Assembly (NCBI GenBank): GCA_013396995.1
Contig: VWZP01009168.1
Location: forward strand, 633,450 to 697,449
Direction of reading: 5' to 3'
Source: Dicaeum eximium
Lineage: Eukaryota; Chordata; Aves; Passeriformes; Dicaeidae
Length of the DNA stretch: 64,000 nt
In this document: positions 11,661-23,559 of the stretch, in pieces
Layout of the letters: the number at the start of each line of letters is the position of its first letter
Position numbering within the stretch: the first letter of the stretch is position 1
Translations under genes and position numbers: made by a program
Notes under the pieces: generated by a model
Seen by the model: the letters and a program-made list of their open reading frames with translations, nothing else
Told to the model about the DNA's origin: nothing
Database searches by the model: none

Positions 11661-14600
11661 TAAGCTCTAATTTTCATTACTAAAATTCAGGTAAGTAGTT
11701 TAATTCATTTATCACCTGCTTTATTGGATGACACTTGTTTTTAAGTTAAATAATAAGAGTTTCCTTTTTCAGCAGAGTATTTAATGTGGAGGCCAGAAAA
11801 ACCTACAAGAAATCAGAATTTGAAGTGCTTTGTCATTTAGTAAGAATGGCTACATAAAATGCACAATGGATGAGCAACAGACTGCCAAAAATGGGAGTGT
11901 CAGGCCTTTGGACTGCTATGAGCAATGGGTTTCTAAGTTTTGTATCTTTATAAGCTTTATAAGCTTTTCTCCCCTTCATTCTTGGACAGCAGAAATGGTG
12001 ATTAAAACAGAAAGGAATAAATTGATCACTGGGGCATCTCCATTAATGATTTTGGAAATAAGATTAGTTCTGAGTCTCAGTACTTCTTTGCTTCCTTTTT
12101 AATAGTAGAAGATCTTTAAAAAATCCATAAAAACACTTCAGAAGTAATAAATGACCTTTCATTTTTGCATGCAGCTGCATTAAATCATTGATAGGTGATA
12201 ATTTCTTGGCTCTAAAGATTCCAAAATTGCTCATGATTTATGCACAGAGTAGTTTTTTGCCTTGAGATTAACATGTGTGTTTATTGCTTTTATTTTGGAA
12301 AAAATGAAATCCTAAATGGGTTTTTATGCTATTTTAAAAGAGCATCAGTTTTGCAAAATAAACCATAGAAATTAGGAAATAATACAGTAAAGGTTATCTC
12401 TGTAACTGTGATTTATATCCTTGTGCAGTCAGGAATAAACTGGCACTAATTGCTGCTTCTTTTTTGTGAGGATGATGCCCTGCAAAGCTGGAGCAGTTCC
12501 TTAGCACTGATAATTCCATCTCATGACTGATTCACCCAGACATCAGACTTTTGCTAAGGCCATTTATGGGATCAGTCACACTGTTGATAAGCTCGATATG
12601 TGGCTTTCCTCTCTCAAAGGATTTTGTGAATTATCTTCAAGCAGTTAGTTACTGGAATCATGTTTCATGTAGTTCTGCCAAATCTGGCACGTTAAATTGA
12701 AGTGTTGTGCCAAACAGTGAAATGCACTTGTTCTTATTATCTCATAGCATGCAAACAGTGAGGATTTATTCTAGCTCTCCAGACTGAACTTTTGCCAGAA
12801 ACAGCTACCAAGAACAACAATGGGAATGGGATTTTTTTTTTTAAAGAAACAATGATGCCCTTCTTGTATCTCTCCCACTTGTCATCTCTCCCACTTTCTG
12901 ACTTCAGAAAACTACCTTTTATTCTGGTAATACTTAATACCTTGTAGTTAATACTTAACTACTTGTGCAGATAGATCTGCCCCTGACCATTTTACTCTTT
13001 CAGTCCAAGTGGTGGGGTAGTGGTTTTCCAAGTTCCTATTCTAGTTTTGGTAGTGCTTGGTTGTTTTTCTCTGCTCAGTGTCTGTTGACAAGAAATCACC
13101 ATCCATGGCCACAGCAAATTCTTCTAAAGCAGCAGAGTTCTTATATTGCAAAGACAGACTGGTTTGGCAAAGCCTGTCCCAAATTCTCTACTAACTGGAA
13201 TCCATAACCCTGATTCCTTCTAATGGGGAAAACCATAAAAGAAATAATGTTTGCTGTATCTTTACCACATCACTGGTTAAGATGCTGTTGTATCAGGTGA
13301 AAACCCCAAATGAAGATGCAGAATTGATATTTATGTAAACGAGGGGCCTTCGGTCCTTCCATACATGATAGAATGTTGTGGGGGTATTTGTTGTTCTGTC
13401 ATAAGTGGTCCATGTTCTCAATATTTGAATGAAAATTCCTGTTTGTGATCATCAGCTCTTATCACACACTGCCTAGAAATGTTTATATTGTGCAATTATT
13501 CTGTAGAGGAGTTGCTAAAAAACTTTAAGCTTGATTGAACTTTCTAACCAGACATTGTTTATTTGAAAAAATCTGAATAAAAGATCCTTTCTTGCAATGC
13601 TTCCCTTTGAAGGCTCTGTAAAATTTGTTTTGCTTACTTCGGAGGCTTTATTTAGCATAGCTTGATTACGTTTTTCCATTCTTTTTGTACTGGCTGTTAG
13701 AGACCATTATATTTTATACATATCAACATGTCGGTATTTAAAGGCTTATTCAGAATTTCCATTCTTGGATCATTGTGTGGAAAACCATTGCTACATTTCA
13801 GTTATTTACATTTTCCTATTCCTTAAATTTGGCGTTCAATAAAGTCTTAACTAACCTGTAAATAGTCTCCATCAGGATATTTGGAAACCACCCTGTAAGC
13901 ACTTTCAAGCTTTCTGTTCATTCTGCTAGTCTGAGATAATCAAGAGGGCTACTTTTACTTTTATAGTAGTGTTGCCTGTTTCTAGGCTGGAGTTTAAGTG
14001 GATAATAGTACACCACAGGTCGTTAGTTTTTCCTCTTCAGATGCTGAACACAGGAATATGTTGGTCAATAGCTGAGCGAGAGACCTCTTTGATCAAATTG
14101 TCCATGTGGTGAATTTTAAGACAGAGACAATATCCTAAAGTAAGAGATTTTTCTTTCCTAAAAGGTTTTCTTCTTAAATGTGAAATGAGTTTTGCCGATG
14201 AATTGTGTGGTAATATTTGTTTTTTAATGTATAGCCTTCTCCATGACAGAAATATTATAATCCATGGCAAAGAGTATTATACAGTAATTGGAAGTTCTGT
14301 GGCATGTTTGGGAAGAGTGGAGATTGTTTTGATTAAGTACTTAATTACACAAACACTTAAGTGATCTGAAATATTAGTTTTTATTTTCAGCAAGTTTACC
14401 ACAAAGTGAAGATGAGTATGAATACCTGCTTGAAGTGAAAATCGGTACTCAACAGTGTTGATTGTTGGGTTTTTTGAATTAAATGAATCAGCGTTGGCAG
14501 ACTTGAGAAAATGACAAGTAAAAAATGAATTATGACAAGTTTGCTTCTGTGAAACATTAGACAGGAAATGCTCCCCATTTTCAATACATTAATGCAGTTT

Positions 14601-15959
14601 CATGTGTGATGGATAAATATTTGTAGTACTTTTTAAATGTGGATATCTTTTGTGACACCTGTACTTCTAGTGGTTTTATTGAGGTCATTGTCCTATGAAG
14701 GTAAATAGGGATTTTTGTCATTGTAGCTTAATTTTTATTAACACTTAGAGGCATAGAGAGAATGCTGACAAAAACAGGGTATCTTTACACACTTTCTGAG
14801 GGGCTTGGCCAATCCAGAAAGCCGTATGTGAGCTATAGTAGTAGAAGTGTATTTTTGGGGTATCTTAATGTGTGCTGCAGGTAATACAAGACATTTCTGT
14901 GTATTAGAAAACCAGTTCTAAACTAGAAACATATTTTTATGGGCTTAAAATATAAATAAAATTACCAGTTTGCATATAGTTAGTGTAATATTGTTATGGG
15001 AAATATATATTGATGAAGAAGAAAATAAATATAGTCCTAACTTTCAAATTGCAAGTCTCAACAAAGAAAAAGAAGTCATCTGCATACGTTCAGTTAAAGT
15101 ATTAGTAAACTCCAACTTTGGTGTATTTTGTAGTACACTTACAGTACCATATTCTGGAAACAAATAGTCTCAAATATATATAATATGGATGTATTTTGTT
15201 TCTTAGTACTATGTAAAACTATAACAAAACTAGAGTATTTAATTTATGCAATAAAAATAGCTGAAGAATATGATTATATATTCTATCAGGCATGTATATT
15301 GTATATTAGAATTACAGCTTGCTAAAGACTTCTTGTTTAATCGTAGTATGCATAAGATAATTTAATCTCTAGTATCTTCATGCTACCCTTCAATTTTACT
15401 TGTTTGCTCCTGTCACATAGAGGTTTGTATTTATTGTAATACGTAGATTGTAACAGTGGAGAAATAATGGCCAATACTGCATAGCAATCTTTAAGTGCTT
15501 AGCATCCTATGAAAATGAAGGAAGATAAAGTGTGATCACAACAGTCAGTGAAATTGTGCTTCTCCAAGAACATTAATTCTACGTAATGAAAGATATATAG
15601 ATAGAGGAACAGAAATATCTTATGAAACAGAGGAATGTTCCAAGATGTGCAGCCCAGAAGAAAAGATGTCTTTTGAAGTGCTAGAAAGTAGCAAAAAAGG
15701 TGAGGAGCAGGTGTTTTTCTAAGCATAGCTCTTAGGGAACTTAAATTTCTTTTATTGTTCTAGCTGTAATACCTACAGGCCCCTGCTGAAAGTAATTAGG
15801 CAGGTAACAAGATGTGATTACTTCTTGATATTAACAAATCTGCTTCTTTTACAATTATTCTCATTTACCAGTCTGTCATCTCTTATGTGTGTTTCCCATT
15901 ATGATTTATCCTAAACCTCTTTGCCTTTGTTCTTGTTTGGGATTCCTGCTGTAGCCTCT
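11661..15959. other. Non-coding, AT-rich sequence
   Basis: Holds a 15-base-period doublet (tctctcccactt, 12869-12895). No exon, RNA gene or repeat family recognised. All ORFs are short and unremarkable. Confidence 0.5.
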
Positions 15960-16540
15960 CAGCCCAGAAGGCCAAGTGTATCCTGGGCTGCTCCAAGAGC
16001 AGCGTGGGCAGGAGGGTGAGGGAGGGGAATCTGCTTCTCCACTCCACCTGGAGAGCTGTGTCCAGCTCTGGGCTCCTCAGCACAGACATGGACCTGTTGG
16101 AGCAAGTCCGGACGAGACCCCAAAGACGCTCAAAGGGCTGGAGCACCTCTCCTTTGAAGACAGGCTGAGAGAGTTGGGCATGTTCAGCCTGGAGAAGAGA
16201 AGGCTCCAGAGAAACCTTATTTTGTGGCCTTCCAGTATTTAAGGGGGGCTAATAGGGAAAGTGAGAACAGACTTTAGTAGGGCTTTCTGTGGTAGCACAA
16301 GGGATAGTGGTTTTAAAATGAAAAAGAGTGGATTTAGATGGGATACAAGGAAGATCTGTATGATGAGGGTGATGAGGCCCTGGCACAAGTTGTTCAGAGA
16401 ATTTCTGGATGCCCCATCCTGGGAAGTGTTGGGGCTTGGAGCAACCTGCTCTAGTAAAAGGTGTCCTGTGGCAGTGGGACTGGAAAGAGATGACCTTTAA
16501 GATCCCTTCGATTCCAAACCATTCTGTGATTCCATGACTG
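15960..16540 (+). repeat. CR1 LINE 3' region, plus strand, with decayed RT C-terminus
   Basis: Runs from agcccagaaggccaagtgtatcctgggctg through tggacctgttggagcaagtcc, gagcacctctcctttgaagacaggctgagagagttgggc and cctggagaagagaaggctcc to the tail accattctgtgattccatga. About 580 bases of the 3' end are kept in the expected order. The open frame at 15976-16242 encodes a piece of the reverse-transcriptase C-terminus (GLEHLSFEDRLRELG...FSLEKRRLQ) and is a dead remnant. Confidence 0.95.
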
Positions 16541-18810
16541 AAAGCTCCCTTCCAACCCCAACCATTCTAATTTTATGATTGCTTCAAGTCCTTCTGTTCT
16601 TACTCTAATAGAAAAAAAAAAAGATCCTTGGAGATGCTGTTCTAGGTCTCTCGTGTAACAGATTTTCCACTATGTATATTCTATGTATGGTACCTCTATC
16701 TGTGTAGCATTATTTCAGTGTACTTTGATCTGCCTGACATATAGTTAGAATGCTTACAATAACTACAGATTTTAATTTCACTTGTAATTAAATTTCATGA
16801 CAACATTCCAGTACTTTAGTGAAGATTTCAATAAAAAGTGAGAAATGGTTTATGTCACCCTCATGTTAATGTCACTTTCCTAGATGGCTTTTTCTACTCA
16901 TATTTCAGACTCTTGGATGTTATCAATTAGGGTTTTTTTTAATAAAACACATTTATAAAATTCCATTTGCTTAAATTTTTAGACTATTTTTCTTAGTATT
17001 TTTCTTTTTTTTTTGCCACACAGCCTGTGTGGCCAGAAAGCTTTTAGGTTGTTGTAGGAAATACTTTACATGCTTCTAAACTCCCCTGTACTTGGGTGAT
17101 TGTTGAGTGGCCAGATACTGTCACCCTGAGCCGTGCTGCTCGTTTATACATAGCATTACTGATTGAAATCTCTTCCTGTCGTTAAGTGATCTCATTATAT
17201 TGACATTTTTCTGATTTACAGAGGTTTAGTTTTTTAGGTTTATAAAGTTTCTTGCAGTGTGTTCTTGTCTTGCTTAAATTTGTTAAAGTACGGAGAAATG
17301 ATGTTAAGTTGTATGCTTGGCAGTATGATTTCCATTCATCTTTTTGCAGCATCTTTTTTATCAACCATGCCTTTCAAGTGATGAGCAAGGTTCAGAAAAA
17401 TATTGCACTGCTATTTAGGACAGCAGTAGATCATATTGGTATTTTAAATACATTTTTTCTCCTTCTTGTAGACCTGTAGTCTGAAAACCAGTCTGAAAAG
17501 ACCTGGGCTTATCTGCATTCTCTATTCCCTGCTAGAATGGATGTGGATGGTCTGGAGCACCTTGGTTGGTATTTGAATTACTCAGTTTTCCCTGGAGGAC
17601 AGATATTTTGGCTTTTCTAAACACTTTGAAATTTTTGGTAGGATCTTCTTTGTGGTATGTGATGTAGGGCTTTCAGCTTAGCACGTTGGGATGTTTTTAT
17701 ACTTAAACCTCTTTGGTGAGGTGTGGATCACCCTTTTCTATTAGTTTTAAGCCCCAGAATAAAGTTAACAGGAAAAAAAAGTAAGAAGTCTTGGATACTG
17801 TCATGATTTTCATGGACTATTCTGTCTTACAGCTTTGGTTATTTATTACTGTTACTCATGTAGTCATTTAAAATAGTTAACTAGTAAAAATTGTCCAAAA
17901 CAGATGATAAAAGCAAAGATGAAGTACCTAAGTAAGTCTGCCATTCACAGGAAGTGTAACACTCCATGGGTAGGAGATTGCAATTTCTCAGTCTTGCTGA
18001 ATCATCTGTACTTGGTCTTCCAAATAAAATGTTAAAAATTATTTTCATGAACAGACAGGTTGTACCTTAAGGGTATTGTGTAAGCGTTGTCACAGAAATT
18101 GTGAGGTGAGAATGGACTAGGAAACGAAGTGATAAAAAATGAAGTATTGGAGAAAGAATAGGACAGAAGGGAGGTATTGAGCAGGAGGAAATGAGTAGGA
18201 AATTTTTGCAGGAGTATAGTTACAGTGTGAGAGTCAATTAAAGAAAATTTGGGTGTGAAGGTGAATGTAAATCACTGCTGAAAGGTTGCAATACCTGTGA
18301 TGCTTTGGAGTGATAGAAATGTCCAGTGGTTTCATCAGCACTTACAAAACTTGGATGAAGAGAACCAGCCAGAAAAATATAAGGAGTTTAGGTGGAAAAT
18401 GAACTGCATATGGTTTGCTAGTAGGTTTAAAGACAGATGGATTTTGGAATCTACAAGTTGTTGCTATGCTCTATTAGAAATGAAGGTAGAGCATTTCAAA
18501 TTGCAGCTGGCTTTATAGTTGATGTTTATTTGCAATGGCAAGACACCCGAGTGTGCAAGTAAGAAGATTTCCATTAATGGCCTTCATAGAGAATGCTTAA
18601 GGCAGAAAAAGGGAAATGTCAATGTATCTGAACTTACAGATTTCATTAATGAAAAATTAAGCTCAGTATTAAAATTTAATCAGCCTGAACTGAGATTTGG
18701 ACACTGAAATCCACCTAAGGCTCAGACAGCAAAAAGTTCTGTGAGTGTTCGAAGACTTCCTGGTCTTTCTTTGTAAGTAACATACTTTATCATCCCCTGT
18801 GGAAATTTAC
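16541..18810. other. Non-coding, AT-rich sequence
   Basis: A perfect 8-base stem with a 3-base loop (gccacaca-gcc-tgtgtggc, 17015-17033) follows a T tract. Two adjacent 62-73 codon ORFs at 18297-18707 have no recognisable homology. No exon assigned. Confidence 0.5.
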
Positions 18811-18856
18811 ACTGAATGATGATCGGAGGTCCCTTCCAACTCAAATTGTGCTATAG
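18811..18856 (+). repeat. Possible CR1 3' tail remnant, plus strand
   Basis: The run actgaatgatgatcggaggtcccttccaactcaaattgtgctatag resembles the CR1 end (gatgatctctaaggtcccttccaactcaaaccattctatg). It is only about 45 bases long, so the call is tentative. Confidence 0.45.
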
Positions 18857-21800
18857 CTGCATTTAGTTTGATGGTTTATGGCATACTTAGCTTCACTTCC
18901 TTAACACGTGCTCAAGAACGCCTGTTCTGGGAAGTGGGCATCTGTCTCCCATCTGTCTCCTACCTACAAACAGGTTTAGGAAGAAACACTTGAATTCTGG
19001 CCCTCTATTCCAGATAAAAGTTCAGTGTAGAACAGGCTGTTTTGTTAATAATGCCCATTTGTTTCAAGAGTGCTCTCATGGAGTTCTGGGAGGAGTTGCA
19101 GCCTGGACTGCAGCCACCTGGATGGGTCTTGCATCCCAGGGATTTGCTGTGCATCCACAGGATGGGGATCAGGCTCCAGAGGCTGTTAAGGATTGCTCTG
19201 TTCCTTGGTCCTGTTGAGCTGGACCAAGGTGCCACCAGAGACAGAAGTCCTCAGTACCAAACTGAGAACCTGACCTTTCATGGCATGTGTGTTTGTGGAA
19301 AAGTTATGGAATTCTGGAGTTGTGGTCTATGTCATATGTGGTCTATGAATGTCTACCTATTCATAGAGATCTTTTTTATCCAACTGTGCTTTGAAAGTGA
19401 ATATTCTCAGATTTGGTAGGAGGTGGTTTGGAACCAGTTTGTACCCCTCTGCCAGAATGTCCCACACATCTATGGTGGCATGGGTTGGGAATAGTATTAT
19501 CTTACTGGTGTGGAATCATCAGAGGAAAAAAAAATTATTAGAGGCAAAGATAGAATAAATTTAATGAGCCGGTGTAACACTGGAAGACAAGAGGCCACTG
19601 TGAAGAATAAAGATTTTTTTTTCTGGTGGTTTAATTCTCTATAGAGTACTGGCTCCTTCTAAAAGCTGCTCTGTTGTTGTTAACTCAAATTTCTTTTGAG
19701 ATGCTACAATTTAAAAATCATTGGGTAGTGTGTTTCATAGACAAACATACTGTAATTAATGCTTTTAGTCTGATTTATAACAGTGTATTTTTCATTTAAT
19801 TTTAAAAGTTTACCTTGTGCATGGTATCTTTTTTCCTTTTCTCTTTAAATACATGTTTCATTTTGTGTCTGCAGATCTTACTGCAGTGCTGACTATGTGA
19901 AATCTTACTTGCTGTGATTTGAATTGTGGCATCATAAATTAAAGTACTGAGAGGATACCAATTCTATTTTCCTGTCTGGGCAATGTACTGCCGAGAAAGT
20001 AAAACAAATTTAACAAATACAGAAATTTAAAATGCATAGGTTTCTGGGCTGTTAACATAATTTTTGAATGTGAGTATTGAAGTTGAGACCTTCTCTTCAG
20101 TATATTGATGTTGGAAAATGAAGAGACTGTGTGGTGGCTGAATTTCCATTGACACTTTTTTTGCCATTTCTAGCAGTACTTACTTTAAACATTGAATGTT
20201 TCGCCCCTGTTATTTCAACTGTTCCTTGAAAATGGCCATTTCAAATCAATATTAAAGCTACATGTCTCATGCTGGCCTGTCACGTGATAATGTCATTTAT
20301 TTTTACTTTTAAAGTTGCTGATCGCAGTGGAAAATAACTTTAAATACATTTTAAGCTATTTTACTATATCTGTAGGTATTTTTACAGCTTAACTCTCTTA
20401 AAAGGTGCAAAAGAAGAAACTGGTTTTTCAAGTACTGTTTTATTCTTTGCTTTCAAGTACTATTTGTTCCTTTGCTATTTATTTAAATAATAATGTTCAG
20501 AAATGCTACTTCTGGGTTTCGTGTATTTGTAGATAAAAAGCATTTAAAGGAGGCTTCATAGCAAAACCAAATTTTTTTGTTTCACGATAAAAGCATAGTT
20601 TAAAGATGGATTTTAAATAGAGTCCATATAGATCCAAATTAAAAAATGTAATAGTTACAACTTGGTTTTTGTATCTTATGGAGGAGAAAAATGTTCAGTG
20701 ACTATTACAAGATAGTCAGCCAGCATTAAAATGTAGCTTTTCTTTCTGTTACTTAACCATGAATTTATGTATTAGTTAGTGTCATAATTTAGTAAATAGT
20801 AGGGAATTATTGGAAGCTTAAAATTATTGGAAAGAAAAAGGCTCCTTCTTGGAGTAACTCCTTGGAATTTCAGTGTTTAAGCAATGTGGAATTTTCAGTG
20901 ATTTGACTTCATTTAATTTATCTCAGCAAAGTACCCATGAAATAATTTTTAATAAATCAAATTCAAACATGTGCTGGAACATTTGCCAAGATTATAGGGT
21001 AGTATGAGCTACTGCAAAATCAGACATAATGCTAAAATTCAGAAAAGAAATTTTATATTATTTTTATTACAGCAGGAAAAATATTTTTGTGGAAAATTAG
21101 TACTTAAGCAGCCTATTTTTCATTTTCTACAAATGTTGTCATGATGGAGAGATGTGGACTCACTGATCCTTCCATCATCATTCACCCATTCTCACCCTCC
21201 TTCTCACAGAAATTGATGCCATCCAGCTTAATGTGTGTTCTGTTGCTTAAAAGTTATACAGAAAGTGGCATGGCTAATTGAAATTAGAAATAAATTTAGC
21301 AAATAAAATTTTATAAAGATTCTCTGGGTACAATATCAGAAACAGGATGAATGGATAAAATAATTTTAAAATGTGATTCTCTTTAGGGGCCATTTCCAAT
21401 GACAACATAGTAACAAAAATTTGTTAAAGTTGTAACATTATTGAACTTAGTAAATAGTTGTGTACATTTTTCAAATCAGAAATCAAAGGACTGAAGTGAC
21501 TTCAGGCAACTGCAGCTGTTTGGGGGAGTGTCCTTTGGTGCAGCTGAGAAGCAGCGCAGGAGTGTGTATGGAATAGCTGAGGAGACAGCTCTGTTATTTT
21601 AGAGTTAATATTAAAATCAGGTTACCTTGGAAATAATTGTATTCTTGTGCTTTTATTAGTTTTTTGGTTGGTTTTTTTTTTTTTAGGCTAGAAGTATAAA
21701 TTATAAGAAATTGATAGTATTTTAAAAACTAAAATAAGTAACATAGATGAGGAGCCCTTGTAAAAATCACTGTGCAGGTCTGCATCTTTTAATATTTCCT

Positions 21801-22429
21801 GGGGTTATTTATTATGTTGACGTGTTTTAATGTGACATAATTCAAGCACTATTTTCCTTGTTATTATAAAATTTTAAACATGGCTTTTGAAATAATAATT
21901 TTTGATACAAAGCAGAATGTCAGAACAGTGGAACTAAATCAGGACTTCTTTGGAATCTGAAGGCAATAAAGCTGCTTTTTGGGCAGTTGATTCCTCCTCT
22001 GGGGTGTCTGGGAGGCTGGGTGCTATGAGTAGGCATTTTTAGTCTGGGCACAGTGAGCTCAAACAACTTTCAGAGTAAAGTGTGCACTTTGAGGTATGGG
22101 AGGAATCGTTCATTTTCCATTGTGAACTGCCAGGCAAGTCAAATTCGGAAAGAAGAATGCTGTTAGTTACATGTAATTTTAAAGTAGTCTGAAAAGCAGC
22201 AGCACATTTACATGATCTAGATGTGAGTGTAAGTATATGGTTTTAAGCAGTGTCCTTTTCTGCACAGAATTAAACCAAGAACCTGTAATCTGTTGTAAGT
22301 CAGCTCAAGGAAGCTTGCTAGAAGTTAAATAACATTAATGTTTTAGTTGGAGCTCGTGTAGAAGACGTATTATTTTAAACAAAAATGAAGTCTACAGCTA
22401 TCTGGTTGTGAATGTCTCTCAATTACAGT
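18857..22429. other. Non-coding sequence, mostly AT-rich
   Basis: A somewhat GC-richer stretch at 19076-19260 supports overlapping ORFs on both strands (longest 125 codons, 19042-19419) without recognisable similarity. It may be an eroded repeat. A second mild patch lies at 21505-21600. Otherwise nothing seen. Confidence 0.45.
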
Positions 22430-23120
22430 GGCGTCCGTGGATCTTGGATCTGAATGAAGATTTGGCTAGAAATTCTCCACATCCTTAGCCTGTGTTTTCC
22501 TCTGAATAAGAAACAGCATGTGTGAATTACATTTGCTATAATCCGCTCCATGCAGGGGGCTAAAAAGTTCTGTGAAAAATGGTTATGCACGGTTGAAAAC
22601 AATTCTGATTGAGGCGGCTGGACGCCTTTTTAGTTTAGCTAGTTAGGAGTTAGAGATATTTTGCGACGTGCTGTGGAGTGGCCAACATTTCAATATTTAG
22701 CTAAACACAAACCTATGAATACGAAGTAACTCTGCCGTTGCAGACAATCACATTCCAACGGTGGTGTAACTTCCTGCATTTAACCGAACATGAAACATTA
22801 TTCAGGGAAAAGGAAAAATACTCTTTTTCCTGAGTGTGCTACCCAAGCAATTAGGATGAATTGCTACTACTGTAAAGTGGGGAGTTACTGAATGAGATAA
22901 TCTGTATTTAAGCTTTCCATAATACAAGCCTACGGAATAAAAACATGTTCTCTTCTGCATCAACTTAAAATATTTTTACAGTTGTAGCTACCAGGTTTAT
23001 AAAGAGGTTTCTCCCGCTTTCACAAAAACGGAACATTTTTGTGTGTTATGGAAATACATTTCAGTTTAACTGCTGAAAGTGCTGTGATGCTCACAGCGTT
23101 TTCGAAGGAGTTACGAGCTC
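22430..23120. promoter_or_regulatory. Candidate conserved cis-regulatory block (CpG-retaining, repeat-free)
   Basis: About 17 CpG dinucleotides are kept in roughly 700 bases (for example ggcgtccgtgg, ggcggctggacgcc, ttttgcgacgtgc, ccaacggtgg, cagcgttttcgaaggagttacgag), although base composition is no more than moderately GC. The surrounding kilobases have very few CpGs. There are no repeats or credible ORFs. Retained CpGs in an AT-rich intron can mark sequence under constraint or unmethylated in the germline, as at enhancers. The target could be SUPT3H or the usual neighbour RUNX2. This is inference; conservation was not measured. Confidence 0.35.
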
Positions 23121-23495
23121 CAAAGACATACCCAGGTCCTCACTTCCCTATTTCAGTCAAAACAAAGAAACTTTTTCCCTTTGCTGCACATATATGAAAA
23201 CTACCAAACCGAAATGATGGCTGTGGGGTTTTTTCAGGGGAAAAGGTAGAGCTCAGTGGAAAATTATCTATTTGTAAAACTTCTGAACTAATGAGTCGTT
23301 TTGTAAAATGCAACATTAATAACTTCCAATACATTAGTGATAGACTGGAGTCACAGTATAGTTAAGACACAAAATTAATGCTACATATTTAGTGCCTCAT
23401 TTCCAGTTTCTCATTTGACCTTAATGTGGAAATTCAGTTAACTATTACAATTAAAACTGGCATTTTCTTGATTTCTCATTTGGAACTGAGAGAAG
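23121..23495. other. Non-coding sequence
   Basis: AT-rich continuation after the CpG-retaining block. A 64-codon minus-strand ORF here has no recognisable similarity. Confidence 0.45.
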
Positions 23496-23559
23496 GGACT
23501 GACTGCATCTTATCTGCATTCTATAAGTAATAATGCAGATAGAAGATAAGTAATAGTCT
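23496..23559. ncRNA. Imperfect hairpin of pre-miRNA size (unproven)
   Basis: The core is a perfect 10-base stem, tatctgcatt (23511-23520) with aatgcagata (23532-23541), around an 11-base loop. A 2-base bulge separates it from atct/agat (23507-23510 with 23544-23547). Further short pairings (act/agt and ggact/agtct) extend the fold to about 64 bases. The size and bulged shape are compatible with a small pre-miRNA, but AT-rich introns produce such folds by chance and I do not recognise the sequence. Confidence 0.2.

Noticed and set aside
22430..23334. RUNX2 distal (P1) first exon on the minus strand
   Set aside because: I looked for a minus-strand start resembling the P1 N-terminus here and more widely and found none; an ATG-GCA-TCA on the minus strand near 21214 reads into an unrelated short peptide.
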